NCBI GenBank assembly: GCA_011682565.1
Contig: JAACEJ010000128.1
Coordinates: 1 to 8,078 of the forward strand
DNA from: Actinomycetota bacterium
GTDB lineage: Bacteria > Zhuqueibacterota > Zhuqueibacteria > Residuimicrobiales > Krinioviventaceae
Length of the DNA stretch: 8,078 bases
Reading direction: 5' to 3'
Position numbers and translations under genes: made by a program. Below, piece by piece: positions 1-6,447 of this stretch. Each line of letters begins with the position of its first letter. Position 1 is the first letter of the stretch. The notes beneath the pieces are model-generated. The model saw nothing but the letters and a program-made list of their open reading frames with translations. It was not told the DNA's origin and searched no databases.

Positions 1-908
1 CCCAGCTTTTCCTGCAATGCAAGATCGTTGACTTTAATGACCACGCCGTCAATCTCATAAGGCAGCGAATCGCGCATTTCGGTGATGTCACGATAATATT
101 TTAAAACCTGATCAATGCCGATGCATTTACGAATATTCGGATTTACCTTGAGGCCCAATGCCTTGCAGGTTTGCAAAACCTGCCAGTGCGTTGTAAATGT
201 CAATCCCGTGACCTGACCAACTCCATAACAAAACATATCGAGCGGTCGCGATGCAGTTACTTTAGGGTCCAGTTGCCGCAGAGAACCAGCCGCGGCATTG
301 CGTGGATTGGCAAAAACTGGCTCTCCATTTTCTTCACGAACACGATTGAGGTTTTCAAACTCCTCGATGCCTAAAATCATTTCACCGCGCACCTCGAGCC
401 TTTCAGGTATGACGTTTTTATCCGATAGTAGTTTCAGAGGAATGCTCTTCACGGTTTTGATGTTTTGTGTCACATTCTCTCCCACAAAACCATCCCCGCG
501 CGTGGCGCCGGTCATCAGTATACCATTTATGTAAACCAACTCCACAGCCAGGCCGTCGAGCTTGGGTTCGCAGACATATTCTATGTTGGCGGTCGTTTCC
601 AGCAAACGTTTTGTGCGCTCATCAAACGCCAGGAATTCCTCCTCGTTCAAAGCATTATCCAGGCTGAGCATGGGGAGTGAATGCCGGTAAGATTCAAACG
701 AATCGGCAGGTTTTGCACCCACACGTTGCGTTGGTGAATCGGGAGTTATCAATTCGGGATGTTCTGCTTCTAAGGCCTTGAGTTCCCTGAACATACGGTC
801 GTACTCGGCATCTGAAACTTCAGGATCGTCCAGCACATAATACCGGTAACTGTGATAATGAAGTTGATCCCGAAGCGATTTGATTTTTTCGTGAATGGAT
901 TCAACCAT
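1..908 (-). CDS. ligA: NAD-dependent DNA ligase LigA, N-terminal part (runs off the left edge)
   Basis: Bacterial LigA seals nicks in duplex DNA using NAD+, joining Okazaki fragments and finishing repair. The visible 302 residues cover the NMN-binding Ia domain and almost all of the adenylation domain. Seen directly: YYVLDDPEVSDAEYD (23-37), SPTQRVG (58-64), the nucleotidyl-lysine motif CEPKLDG (113-119) with the AMP-accepting lysine at 116, TRGDG (136-140), RGE (174-176), NPRNAAAGSLRQ (201-212) and EIDGVVIK (285-292). These match the spacing in E. coli LigA, whose active lysine is K115. The OB-fold, zinc finger, helix-hairpin-helix and BRCT domains would lie beyond base 1. The ATG at 908-906 follows the stop of the upstream S46 peptidase after only 3 bases. 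Its ribosome site is weak (GGGAA-like, inside the peptidase end), so translational coupling is likely. The frame is intact and all visible active-site residues are present. Confidence 0.97.
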   Translation of the reverse strand, partial: MVESIHEKIKSLRDQLHYHSYRYYVLDDPEVSDAEYDRMFRELKALEAEHPELITPDSPTQRVGAKPADSFESYRHSLPMLSLDNALNEEEFLAFDERTKRLLETTANIEYVCEPKLDGLAVELVYINGILMTGATRGDGFVGENVTQNIKTVKSIPLKLLSDKNVIPERLEVRGEMILGIEEFENLNRVREENGEPVFANPRNAAAGSLRQLDPKVTASRPLDMFCYGVGQVTGLTFTTHWQVLQTCKALGLKVNPNIRKCIGIDQVLKYYRDITEMRDSLPYEIDGVVIKVNDLALQEKL

Positions 909-911
909 TTG

Positions 912-3077
912 TTAATTCATTCCCATTTCCTGCAAAAGATTTTTCGCATTGTCAACTTTTTGCATCAGCCAGAGCACATATCGGATATCGACGCAGATGG
1001 AACGCGTCAAAGGTTTATCAAAAATATAATCGGCGACGATGCTCTCATAGTTGCCGTCAAAAAGAAGACCGATCAGTTCACCTCTGGCATTTAGAACAGG
1101 ACTGCCGCTGTTACCTCCGGTTGTGTCCAGGGTTGTCAAAAAATTAACATGCATCTTGTCTGTCCGTGCGTCTCTAAAACGGCCAAAATCCTTTGCCTTG
1201 ATTTCCTGCAATAGTTTTTGCGGTGAATCGAACGGCTCCTTTCCGGTATACTTTTCCAAAATATCCCGAGTCGTTGTATAGTAATCATATTCCACAGCAT
1301 CCCGCGGAGAATAGCCTTTAACATAACCAAAAGTCAGCCGCTTTGTTCCATTAGCATCAGGATAAAGCGGACCGCCCTTCCATGCCATCAGCGCTTCGAT
1401 ATATTCAGGCTGTAACTCTGAAATTTTTCCTTCAAACATTTTGGCCTTTTCATCAGGAGATTTCATCTCCTTTTCCATGGAACGCGCAAAACGAATGGCC
1501 GCATCGTCAGATTTTCCCAGTTCCTTTTGAGATGCATCAAATAATTTCATTCGCCCATCGAGTGTCGTCAAAATTGTTTTGGCAAACATGTTGTCGATAA
1601 ACCGTTTCTCCGCTTCTCTACGTTCTTTCCCGGTTAAACCCGGAGCGATCTTTTCAATGGTTTCAATTTTCTGATTGTCGGGAAGTTCGTGTGCCAGTTG
1701 AAAGAATAACAATAAAGCGCGCTTTTCCATTTCTGCGTCAAAGTTACGAAAACGATATTTCATGCGTTCTTTGCGCCTTGCAATGTCGTTATCAGAATAG
1801 TCGGGTTCTCTGTCGATTTCTTTTTTCTGTTTTTCTTCGCTCCACTTTACAATAGTCGCTGCCGAACCCATCACACTGCTCGCAAGTCTCATCCAGCGGT
1901 AAAGGTAGCGTTTTGGTTCAAAAGTCATATAGTTTTTATAGAGCGCACTTATTTGCGGTAAAACGTTTCCATACTTTTCCTGCAACTCTTTTTTTGAATT
2001 GATAAAAGAAACCAATTCTTTTTCCATAGCGATTTTCCGATCGGCCAAATGTGTCCTCTTAAATCCGTCATAGACACCCTGCGTGTACTTTTGTGAATTC
2101 ATCATCCCGGCATACCAGGAAGCCAGCTTGATGGATGCGTCGGCATTTTCGGCCATGCGTTCTTTGATGAGAGCGATATATCTTTTAAACATCTTTAACC
2201 GCCATGGAAAATAAAAATTCCGGTAATAATTAAACTCGCTGACGGACAGATATCGCGATGTGTGCCCGGGGAAACCGATGACCATGGTGAAACCACCGTC
2301 GGCATAACCTTCGGTCGAAACGTTGAGCCATTTTTTCGGCCTGTACGGCACATTATCCTTTGAGGGCGCTGCCGGTTTGCCATCCGGGCCGACATAGGCG
2401 CGTAGAAAAGAGTAATCACCGGTTTGCCGCGGCCATTCGAAATTGTCGATATCCCCACCGAACTTGCCGATGCTTTGCGGCGGCGCATACACCAGGCGTA
2501 CGTCCCGGATACGCAGCGATTTATAAAGTACGTACCACATGCCGGAATTCATAGAAGCAACCCGTGCGGAAATGCTTTTATCTTTTTCAGCTTTTTGTAC
2601 AATTTTGTTGATATTCTTCTCAATTCTTGCCTGTTTTTCTTTCGGTGACATTTTCTTTGTCACACCTTTTCGCACTTGTTCGGTGACGTCTTTAAAAGAT
2701 TGAAGAATGTAAACATTGGTTCCGTATGTCGGAAGTTCTTCTTCCAAAGAATGGGCAAGAAAGCCTTCCTCTAACAAATTCTTCTCTTTTGTGCTGTTAC
2801 GCTGAATGGCCCCGTAGCCGCAATGGTGGTTTGTTACAATTAAACCATTGGGCGAAACAAAAGAAGCCGTGCATCCGCCGAGACTGACGACTGCACTGGA
2901 AATACCGCCGTCCTGCGGATTCCACAAATCGTCGGTGGAAATCAAAAGTCCCTTGTGCTGCAAATCCAGGTTGTTAAGATTATCTAACAAAAACATGCCT
3001 TCATCGGCGAAAGCAAAAAAGGAAACAGCAAATAAAATCAAAAGAGCGATTGAAATAATAAAAGTTTTGTTTTTCAT
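912..3077 (-). CDS. S46 family dipeptidyl-peptidase (DPP7/DPP11 family), secreted
   Basis: This is a serine exopeptidase that releases dipeptides from the N-termini of oligopeptides in the periplasm or at the cell surface. The protein has 721 residues, the usual S46 size (about 700-730). A signal peptide starts at MKNKTFIISIALLILF and probably ends after AFA at residue 24. The catalytic triad is visible: TNHHCGYG (82-89) with the histidine, RQTGDYS (217-223) with Asp221, and GGNSGSP (654-660) with Ser657. The specificity position 18 residues after the serine is Gly675, in FDGN. In characterised family members Gly there accompanies hydrophobic P1 preference (DPP7), while Arg gives Asp/Glu preference (DPP11), so DPP7-like specificity is inferred. 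An in-frame TTG at 3119 would extend the N-terminus by 14 residues. The ATG at 3077 is preferred because CAGGAA lies 8 bases upstream and the signal peptide then starts properly. Confidence 0.93.
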   Translation of the reverse strand: MKNKTFIISIALLILFAVSFFAFADEGMFLLDNLNNLDLQHKGLLISTDDLWNPQDGGISSAVVSLGGCTASFVSPNGLIVTNHHCGYGAIQRNSTKEKNLLEEGFLAHSLEEELPTYGTNVYILQSFKDVTEQVRKGVTKKMSPKEKQARIEKNINKIVQKAEKDKSISARVASMNSGMWYVLYKSLRIRDVRLVYAPPQSIGKFGGDIDNFEWPRQTGDYSFLRAYVGPDGKPAAPSKDNVPYRPKKWLNVSTEGYADGGFTMVIGFPGHTSRYLSVSEFNYYRNFYFPWRLKMFKRYIALIKERMAENADASIKLASWYAGMMNSQKYTQGVYDGFKRTHLADRKIAMEKELVSFINSKKELQEKYGNVLPQISALYKNYMTFEPKRYLYRWMRLASSVMGSAATIVKWSEEKQKKEIDREPDYSDNDIARRKERMKYRFRNFDAEMEKRALLLFFQLAHELPDNQKIETIEKIAPGLTGKERREAEKRFIDNMFAKTILTTLDGRMKLFDASQKELGKSDDAAIRFARSMEKEMKSPDEKAKMFEGKISELQPEYIEALMAWKGGPLYPDANGTKRLTFGYVKGYSPRDAVEYDYYTTTRDILEKYTGKEPFDSPQKLLQEIKAKDFGRFRDARTDKMHVNFLTTLDTTGGNSGSPVLNARGELIGLLFDGNYESIVADYIFDKPLTRSICVDIRYVLWLMQKVDNAKNLLQEMGMN

Positions 3078-3084
3078 GATCGGG

Positions 3085-3090
3085 TTCCTG
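3085..3090 (-). promoter_or_regulatory. Ribosome binding site that decides the S46 peptidase start
   Basis: CAGGAA on the minus strand lies 8 bases before the ATG at 3077-3075. The upstream alternative, a TTG at 3119-3117, has no comparable purine-rich site. This supports the shorter protein, which begins directly with its signal peptide. Confidence 0.7.
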
Positions 3091-3126
3091 ATTTGTTTTG
3101 AATTCTCGTTCTTGTTCAATCAATGA

Positions 3127-3271
3127 GTAAAAAGTCACTAGATGTCATTGCGAGCGTAGCGAAACAATCCGGACGTCGGCTAACGTGCTGTTTTATCAAG
3201 ACCGCTTCCCCGATTATTCGGGATAAATTCACGCATCGCTCCTCGTGATGACACATTTTTCGACTTTTTAC
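3127..3271. repeat. 145-base palindromic intergenic element with 10-base terminal inverted repeats (MITE/REP-like)
   Basis: The ends are a perfect inverted repeat: GTAAAAAGTC at 3127-3136 and GACTTTTTAC at 3262-3271. Inside them is a second, imperfect pair: GTCATTGCGAG at 3144-3154 faces CTCGTGATGAC at 3242-3252. An internal hairpin, CCCGA-TTAT-TCGGG, occupies 3209-3222. The inner motif (GTCATTGCGAGCG followed by AGCGAAACAATCC) resembles a dispersed intergenic palindrome I have seen in many bacterial and metagenomic genomes, usually near gene ends; that is recollection, not a search. No ORF of note lies inside, and no clear target-site duplication flanks it. It fills most of the gap between the dehydratase stop and the peptidase start, both on the minus strand, so it could act as a terminator or RNA-stability element. 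It could also be a non-autonomous mobile element. Confidence 0.75.
3209..3222. other. Internal hairpin of the palindromic element
   Basis: CCCGA (3209-3213) and TCGGG (3218-3222) form a perfect 5-base GC-rich stem with a 4-base loop, near the middle of the 145-base element. There is no T-run directly after it on the minus strand, the direction of transcription here, so it is not a canonical intrinsic terminator by itself. Confidence 0.5.
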
Positions 3272-3291
3272 GAATTATTCATCGATTTTTA

Positions 3292-4248
3292 TTAATCATT
3301 TAAAATCCTTGCCACCAATTCCGACGAAATATTCCTCCCCGTCAAAAGCAGTGCAACATTTTTATCAACCACGTCGATCTTTTTTGCAAGAACAGCGGCA
3401 ACGCTTACTGCAGCAGCGCCTTCGACCAGGAGGCGGGCCTCGTCAATTAAAAAGCGAATGGCATGTCGGATGTCTTTTTCCTCCACAATGACGAGATCAT
3501 CGACAAGCGCGCGAGTCAGTTCGAGTGTCAGGGCGCTGACAAAACGTCCCGCCAAGCCATCGGCAATAGTGTCGTCAATAGGAGTTTCGACGATCCTACC
3601 CTCTCGTAACGCGGCTTTCATTGCCGGACTGGCTGCGCACTGAACGCCGATGATGCGAATTTCAGGACGTTCTTTTTTGATGGCCGACGCGACACCGCTG
3701 ATGAGTCCGCCGCCGCCTACAGGGACAACAACAATTTCCGTTTCCGGCAACTGCTGCAAAATTTCTTTGCCAATTGTTCCCTGTCCGGCTATTATCGCAG
3801 CATCATCAAAAGCATGGACAAATGTAAGATCAACATCCTGCCCTATCTGGTGAGCAATGTCTTCAGCCTCATCATAATCCTGCCCGGCCTGGATAATCTG
3901 GCAACCGTAATAGCGCAGTTTTCTTACTTTTGCTATGGATGCATTTACGGGCAGAACAACACGCGCCTTTATTCCCAACAATTCAGCGGCATAGGCAACA
4001 CCGAGGGCATGGTTTCCGGCAGATGCAGTGATGACGCCTTTTCCCTTGTCATGATCATTCAGCGCCAGCATATAGTTCAAAGCCCCGCGCACTTTGAACG
4101 AGCCCGTCTTTTGCCAATTCTCCATTTTTAAATAGATTTTCCCACGCTTTAAATATGACAAAGTGCGACAAAACTCGACCGGAGTTTCACTGATGTACTT
4201 GCGAATTCTCCTGTGGGCCGTTTCGATTGCAATGTGCGGAATATCCAT
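3292..4248 (-). CDS. Threonine/serine dehydratase (threonine ammonia-lyase), PLP-dependent, without ACT domain
   Basis: This cytoplasmic fold-type II PLP enzyme is expected to convert L-threonine to 2-oxobutanoate and ammonia, and possibly serine to pyruvate. The 318 residues show the Schiff-base lysine in KTGSFKVRGALN (Lys52), the substrate-loop motif SAGNHA (76-81), the phosphate-binding glycine run GGGGL (178-182) and a C-terminal TGRN (303-306) at the place of the usual S/C-GGN. There is no C-terminal ACT domain, so isoleucine feedback is not expected. That fits a catabolic TdcB or serine-racemase-like enzyme better than biosynthetic IlvA. A start at 4302 would add 18 residues, but they overlap the upstream proline dehydrogenase. 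The ATG at 4248 has AAGGGA 7 bases upstream and begins the conserved region (MDIPHI). It follows the proline dehydrogenase stop after 13 bases, so the two genes are probably one operon. Threonine versus serine specificity cannot be settled by eye. Confidence 0.92.
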   Translation of the reverse strand: MDIPHIAIETAHRRIRKYISETPVEFCRTLSYLKRGKIYLKMENWQKTGSFKVRGALNYMLALNDHDKGKGVITASAGNHALGVAYAAELLGIKARVVLPVNASIAKVRKLRYYGCQIIQAGQDYDEAEDIAHQIGQDVDLTFVHAFDDAAIIAGQGTIGKEILQQLPETEIVVVPVGGGGLISGVASAIKKERPEIRIIGVQCAASPAMKAALREGRIVETPIDDTIADGLAGRFVSALTLELTRALVDDLVIVEEKDIRHAIRFLIDEARLLVEGAAAVSVAAVLAKKIDVVDKNVALLLTGRNISSELVARILND

Positions 4249-4255
4249 TTTAATA

Positions 4256-4261
4256 TCCCTT
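4256..4261 (-). promoter_or_regulatory. Ribosome binding site that decides the dehydratase start
   Basis: AAGGGA on the minus strand lies 7 bases before the ATG at 4248-4246, in the 13-base gap after the proline dehydrogenase stop. It supports this start over the in-frame ATG at 4302, which lies inside the upstream gene. Confidence 0.65.
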
Positions 4262-5158
4262 TTATTTGAATCCCAAAATTGCTTTGATGATATAAAATGC
4301 AATTCGTGGATTTTCTTTCAAACGTCGCATACTGTAGGCATACCAGTTTTTACCATAAGGTACATAAACACGCAAACGATGCCCTTCATCAACCAAAATG
4401 CGGCGCAACTGCTCATCCACGCCCAAAAGCATCTGGAATTCATATTCGTCGTGGCTCAATCCAAGTTGATGGACGAGACGCAAGCCATGCCAGGACACTT
4501 TTTCGTCATGCGTTGCGATTCCTACGTAGCACCGCGATTTAAGGGCTGTTTCCAGCAACAAGGCAAAATTGTTATTAACGATTTCATAATCTTTATAAGC
4601 AATATCACGATGTTCAACATAAATGCCCTTACATATCCGAAAATTAGTGCGCGTTTTTACCAGTTCTGTAACATCGTCGAGGCTACGGCGAAGATAGGCC
4701 TGAATGACGATGCCGACATTTTTAAACTCTACTTGTAAACGCTGAAACAACTCGATTGTGTCCGAAGTACATTTCGAATCTTCCATATCAATTCTGACAA
4801 AATTATCGTAGCTCTGTGCTTTTCTTATAATTCTTTTCAGGTTCTCGTAACAAAAATCCTTGTCCAACAGCAAACCCAGTTGCGTTGGTTTAACGGATAT
4901 GTTGCAGTCCAAATGCTCGGCCCGGATCGTCTCCAATGCCTGAAAATAATCTTCGACCGCTTCCTCGCTTTCCTCCTTTTCTTTGGCACTCTCTCCCAAC
5001 ACGTCCAAAGTGGCCAGGATTCCTTGCTTGTTCAACTCCCGAACCGCATCCACTGCATCCTGTAACTCGGGTCCGGCAACGTAGGGTTTGGAAAAATTCT
5101 TGACTATAAACTTGGGAACCAACGGCATAAACCAAACGATTAACTTGTTAAATATCAT
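4262..5158 (-). CDS. Proline dehydrogenase, monofunctional short form
   Basis: This FAD enzyme oxidises L-proline to delta-1-pyrroline-5-carboxylate and passes electrons to membrane quinones. It forms a single (beta/alpha)8 barrel and is peripherally membrane-bound. The 298 residues match stand-alone bacterial enzymes of the Thermus type (about 300), not bifunctional PutA. Family motifs are visible in order: SVKPTQLG (88-95), RIDMEDS (122-128), IQAYLRRS (152-159), RICKGIYVEH (174-183), ATHDE (215-219), EFQMLLGV (240-247) and the substrate-carboxylate arginine pair in SMRRLKENP (Arg278-Arg279). The first residues (LIVWFMPLVPKFIV) are hydrophobic, as is usual for an amphipathic helix. A GTG at 5191 would add 11 residues. 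The ATG at 5158 is preferred because AAAGGA lies 7 bases upstream. It heads the minus-strand block. The partner P5C dehydrogenase is not in the window. Confidence 0.95.
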   Translation of the reverse strand: MIFNKLIVWFMPLVPKFIVKNFSKPYVAGPELQDAVDAVRELNKQGILATLDVLGESAKEKEESEEAVEDYFQALETIRAEHLDCNISVKPTQLGLLLDKDFCYENLKRIIRKAQSYDNFVRIDMEDSKCTSDTIELFQRLQVEFKNVGIVIQAYLRRSLDDVTELVKTRTNFRICKGIYVEHRDIAYKDYEIVNNNFALLLETALKSRCYVGIATHDEKVSWHGLRLVHQLGLSHDEYEFQMLLGVDEQLRRILVDEGHRLRVYVPYGKNWYAYSMRRLKENPRIAFYIIKAILGFK

Positions 5159-5165
5159 CAGTGTG

Positions 5166-5171
5166 TCCTTT
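5166..5171 (-). promoter_or_regulatory. Ribosome binding site of proline dehydrogenase
   Basis: AAAGGA on the minus strand lies 7 bases before the ATG at 5158-5156. It argues against the in-frame GTG at 5191. Confidence 0.7.
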
Positions 5172-5550
5172 CGGTAAATGCATTCATTCACTTTTATAGA
5201 AAAAAATAAATGAGAAACTCGTAAATGTAATTAAAATGGTGGAGCATGACTAGTATTTAATAAATCGATAGGACAGGATACAAATCGGCCGCGTGACGGA
5301 GAAAAAACTTTTGCGTTGCCAGAGCCGGAGTTATTTGTTCGCATGAATTTATCCATTATTTTATGTCTGATTAAACCCCTTTTGCAAAAAGCACTGTTTC
5401 CGTAGTTCTATATGAAAGTACATGTTTTTAAAAAAATTGTCAAGTGGAAAGTCTGAGAAAAATGAAACAAACTGAAAAAATATTGCAGTTATTCAGTATC
5501 GTCTTTAACAAGAAATAAGAAATGACGAATGAACAAACAGGAAGATGCAG

Positions 5551-5561
5551 TTTTGTCAAAA
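5551..5561. promoter_or_regulatory. Inverted repeat 1 of 3 upstream of parA (candidate operator)
   Basis: TTTTGTCAAAA is an 11-base palindrome around a central T at 5556 (arms TTTTG/CAAAA). It shares its arm sequence with repeat 3. Its centre lies 18 bases before that of repeat 2. Confidence 0.4.
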
Positions 5562-5567
5562 TGTGCC

Positions 5568-5580
5568 TGAAAACTTTTCA
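5568..5580. promoter_or_regulatory. Inverted repeat 2 of 3 upstream of parA (candidate operator)
   Basis: TGAAAACTTTTCA is a perfect 13-base palindrome with 6-base arms around a central C at 5574. It ends directly before the proposed -35 box of parA (5581-5586). Its centre is 18 bases from those of repeats 1 and 3. Confidence 0.4.
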
Positions 5581-5609
5581 TTGATTTTGAACGTCAAAAA
5601 TGATATATT
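5581..5609 (+). promoter_or_regulatory. Predicted promoter of parA-parB-M23
   Basis: TTGATT (5581-5586), a 17-base spacer and TATATT (5604-5609) form a good sigma-70-type promoter. Transcription would start near 5616, about 28 bases before the parA ATG. The -10 region reads TATATTTC, close to the TAnnTTTG element of Bacteroidota promoters, so either sigma type could use it. Confidence 0.55.
5585..5599. promoter_or_regulatory. Inverted repeat 3 of 3, inside the parA promoter (candidate operator)
   Basis: TTTTGA-ACG-TCAAAA is a 15-base inverted repeat with perfect 6-base arms, centred on 5592. It sits between, and partly over, the proposed -35 and -10 boxes, the classic place for a repressor site. 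The centre is exactly 18 bases from that of repeat 2. Confidence 0.4.
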
Positions 5610-5628
5610 TCATCGTTTTACAAAAAAT

Positions 5629-5633
5629 GGAGG
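5629..5633 (+). promoter_or_regulatory. Ribosome binding site of parA
   Basis: GGAGG lies 10 bases before the ATG at 5644, a strong Shine-Dalgarno sequence with slightly long spacing. Confidence 0.75.
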
Positions 5634-5643
5634 ATGCCCTTAA

Positions 5644-6447
5644 ATGGGCAAAATAATTGCAATAGCAAATCAAAAAGGCGGCGTAGGTAAAACGACAACG
5701 GCGGTGAATCTGTCAGCGTGTTTAGCTGTTGCAGAGTACCCAACCTTGCTCATTGATATCGATCCGCAAGCCAATTCTACCAGCGGTTTGGGATTTGATC
5801 CCCGCGATTTGGACAAGACGATTTACGACACCCTGATCAACGATAGTATGGTTGATGATCTTTTGATCGAGACGGAGCTCAAATACCTGAAACTCCTGCC
5901 TTCCTCCATAAATCTTGTCGGTGCTGAAATCGAACTAGTCTCTTCAATCTCGCGCGAAAAAAAGCTTGCCAGTGCATTGCAAAAAATGCGTGAGCAATTC
6001 GAATATACAATAATCGATTGCCCGCCGTCCCTTGGATTGCTGACAATCAACGCACTCACAGCTTCCGATTCTGTGCTGATACCTATTCAATGTGAATATT
6101 ACGCATTGGAAGGTTTGGGACAGTTACTAAACACAATCCGGCTGGTACAAAAGCATTTGAACCACCGGCTCGCTGTTGAAGGTGTCTTGTTGACCATGTA
6201 TGATTCGCGCCTCAATCTCTCCCGGCAGGTTGCGCAAGACGTGAGAAAGTATTTTGAAGGACGTGTATTCAATACAATCGTTAATCGGAATGTGAGATTG
6301 AGCGAAGCTCCAAGTTTCGGAAAACCAATTATTCTGTATGATGCCGTTTCAACCGGAACAGAAAACTATATAAGTTTGGCTGAGGAAATAATAAAGAATG
6401 GCGAACAGGAAAGCATTAGGGAGAGGGCTCAAAGCACTAATACCTGA
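5644..6447 (+). CDS. parA: Chromosome partitioning ATPase ParA (Soj)
   Basis: ParA dimerises with ATP, binds the nucleoid non-specifically and is released by ParB-stimulated hydrolysis, moving ParB-bound origins apart. The 267 residues have all the signature parts of the short chromosomal form: deviant Walker A KGGVGKTTT (11-19) with the signature lysine, LLIDIDPQANSTSGLG (35-50) as the Walker A' region, and YTIIDCPPSLG (121-131) as Walker B. The C-terminal part contains GVLLTMYDSRLNLS (180-193) and RNVRLSEAPSFGKPI (215-229), both typical of Soj. There is no N-terminal helix-turn-helix as found in large plasmid ParA proteins, so any self-regulation of the operon would need ParB or another factor. 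The start is supported by GGAGG upstream and by the usual MGKIIAIANQKGG beginning. The last 16 residues are polar, family-unconserved tail and are encoded in the overlap with parB. Confidence 0.97.
   Translation: MGKIIAIANQKGGVGKTTTAVNLSACLAVAEYPTLLIDIDPQANSTSGLGFDPRDLDKTIYDTLINDSMVDDLLIETELKYLKLLPSSINLVGAEIELVSSISREKKLASALQKMREQFEYTIIDCPPSLGLLTINALTASDSVLIPIQCEYYALEGLGQLLNTIRLVQKHLNHRLAVEGVLLTMYDSRLNLSRQVAQDVRKYFEGRVFNTIVNRNVRLSEAPSFGKPIILYDAVSTGTENYISLAEEIIKNGEQESIRERAQSTNT
6398..6447 (+). other. 50-base parA/parB reading-frame overlap
   Basis: The parB ATG at 6398 lies inside parA, whose stop is the TGA at 6445-6447. The shared stretch encodes the conserved ParB N-terminal ParA-contact motif and, in the other frame, the non-conserved ParA tail. 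Confidence 0.85.

Larger units (their letters stand above)
5159..5643. other. 485-base divergent intergenic region, AT-rich
   Basis: This spacer separates the divergently transcribed proline dehydrogenase and parA genes. I see no convincing ORF, tRNA or structured RNA in it. The parA-proximal 100 bases hold a good promoter and three regularly spaced inverted repeats, listed separately. The proline dehydrogenase side has a TATAAA on the minus strand (in the stretch 5191-5200) but no matching -35 box, so that promoter is uncertain. A locally GC-richer patch lies around 5285-5335. One 7/9 match to a DnaA box (TTATCCATT) lies near 5349, alone. No canonical parS palindrome was seen. The rest has no recognisable content. 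Confidence 0.7.

Noticed and set aside
171..680. Several plus-strand open frames opposite ligA
   Set aside because: All are antisense to the motif-complete LigA adenylation domain.
2195..2488. 97-residue minus-strand frame inside the S46 peptidase gene
   Set aside because: Alternate frame of a confirmed gene, with Arg/Ser/Pro-rich shadow composition.
3120..3126. Target-site duplication flanking the 145-base element
   Set aside because: The bases left of 3127 (..CAATGA) and right of 3271 (GAATTA..) do not form a direct repeat, so insertion is not proven.
3209..3222. Intrinsic terminator for the dehydratase gene
   Set aside because: The stem is only 5 bases and no T-run follows on the minus strand. 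It is better explained as part of the repeat element.
4183..4198. GTTTCACTG near 4187 as a parS half-site
   Set aside because: The opposite half is missing and it lies within the coding region of the dehydratase.
4163..4738. 191-residue plus-strand open frame opposite the dehydratase start and proline dehydrogenase end
   Set aside because: It lies antisense to two genes with strong family motifs, spans their junction, resembles no family I recognise, and has no ribosome site.
5159..5643. parS site or replication origin in the parA upstream spacer
   Set aside because: No match to the TGTTTCACGTGAAACA-type palindrome was seen, and only one imperfect DnaA-box-like sequence (TTATCCATT near 5349) is present. 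That is too little for either call.
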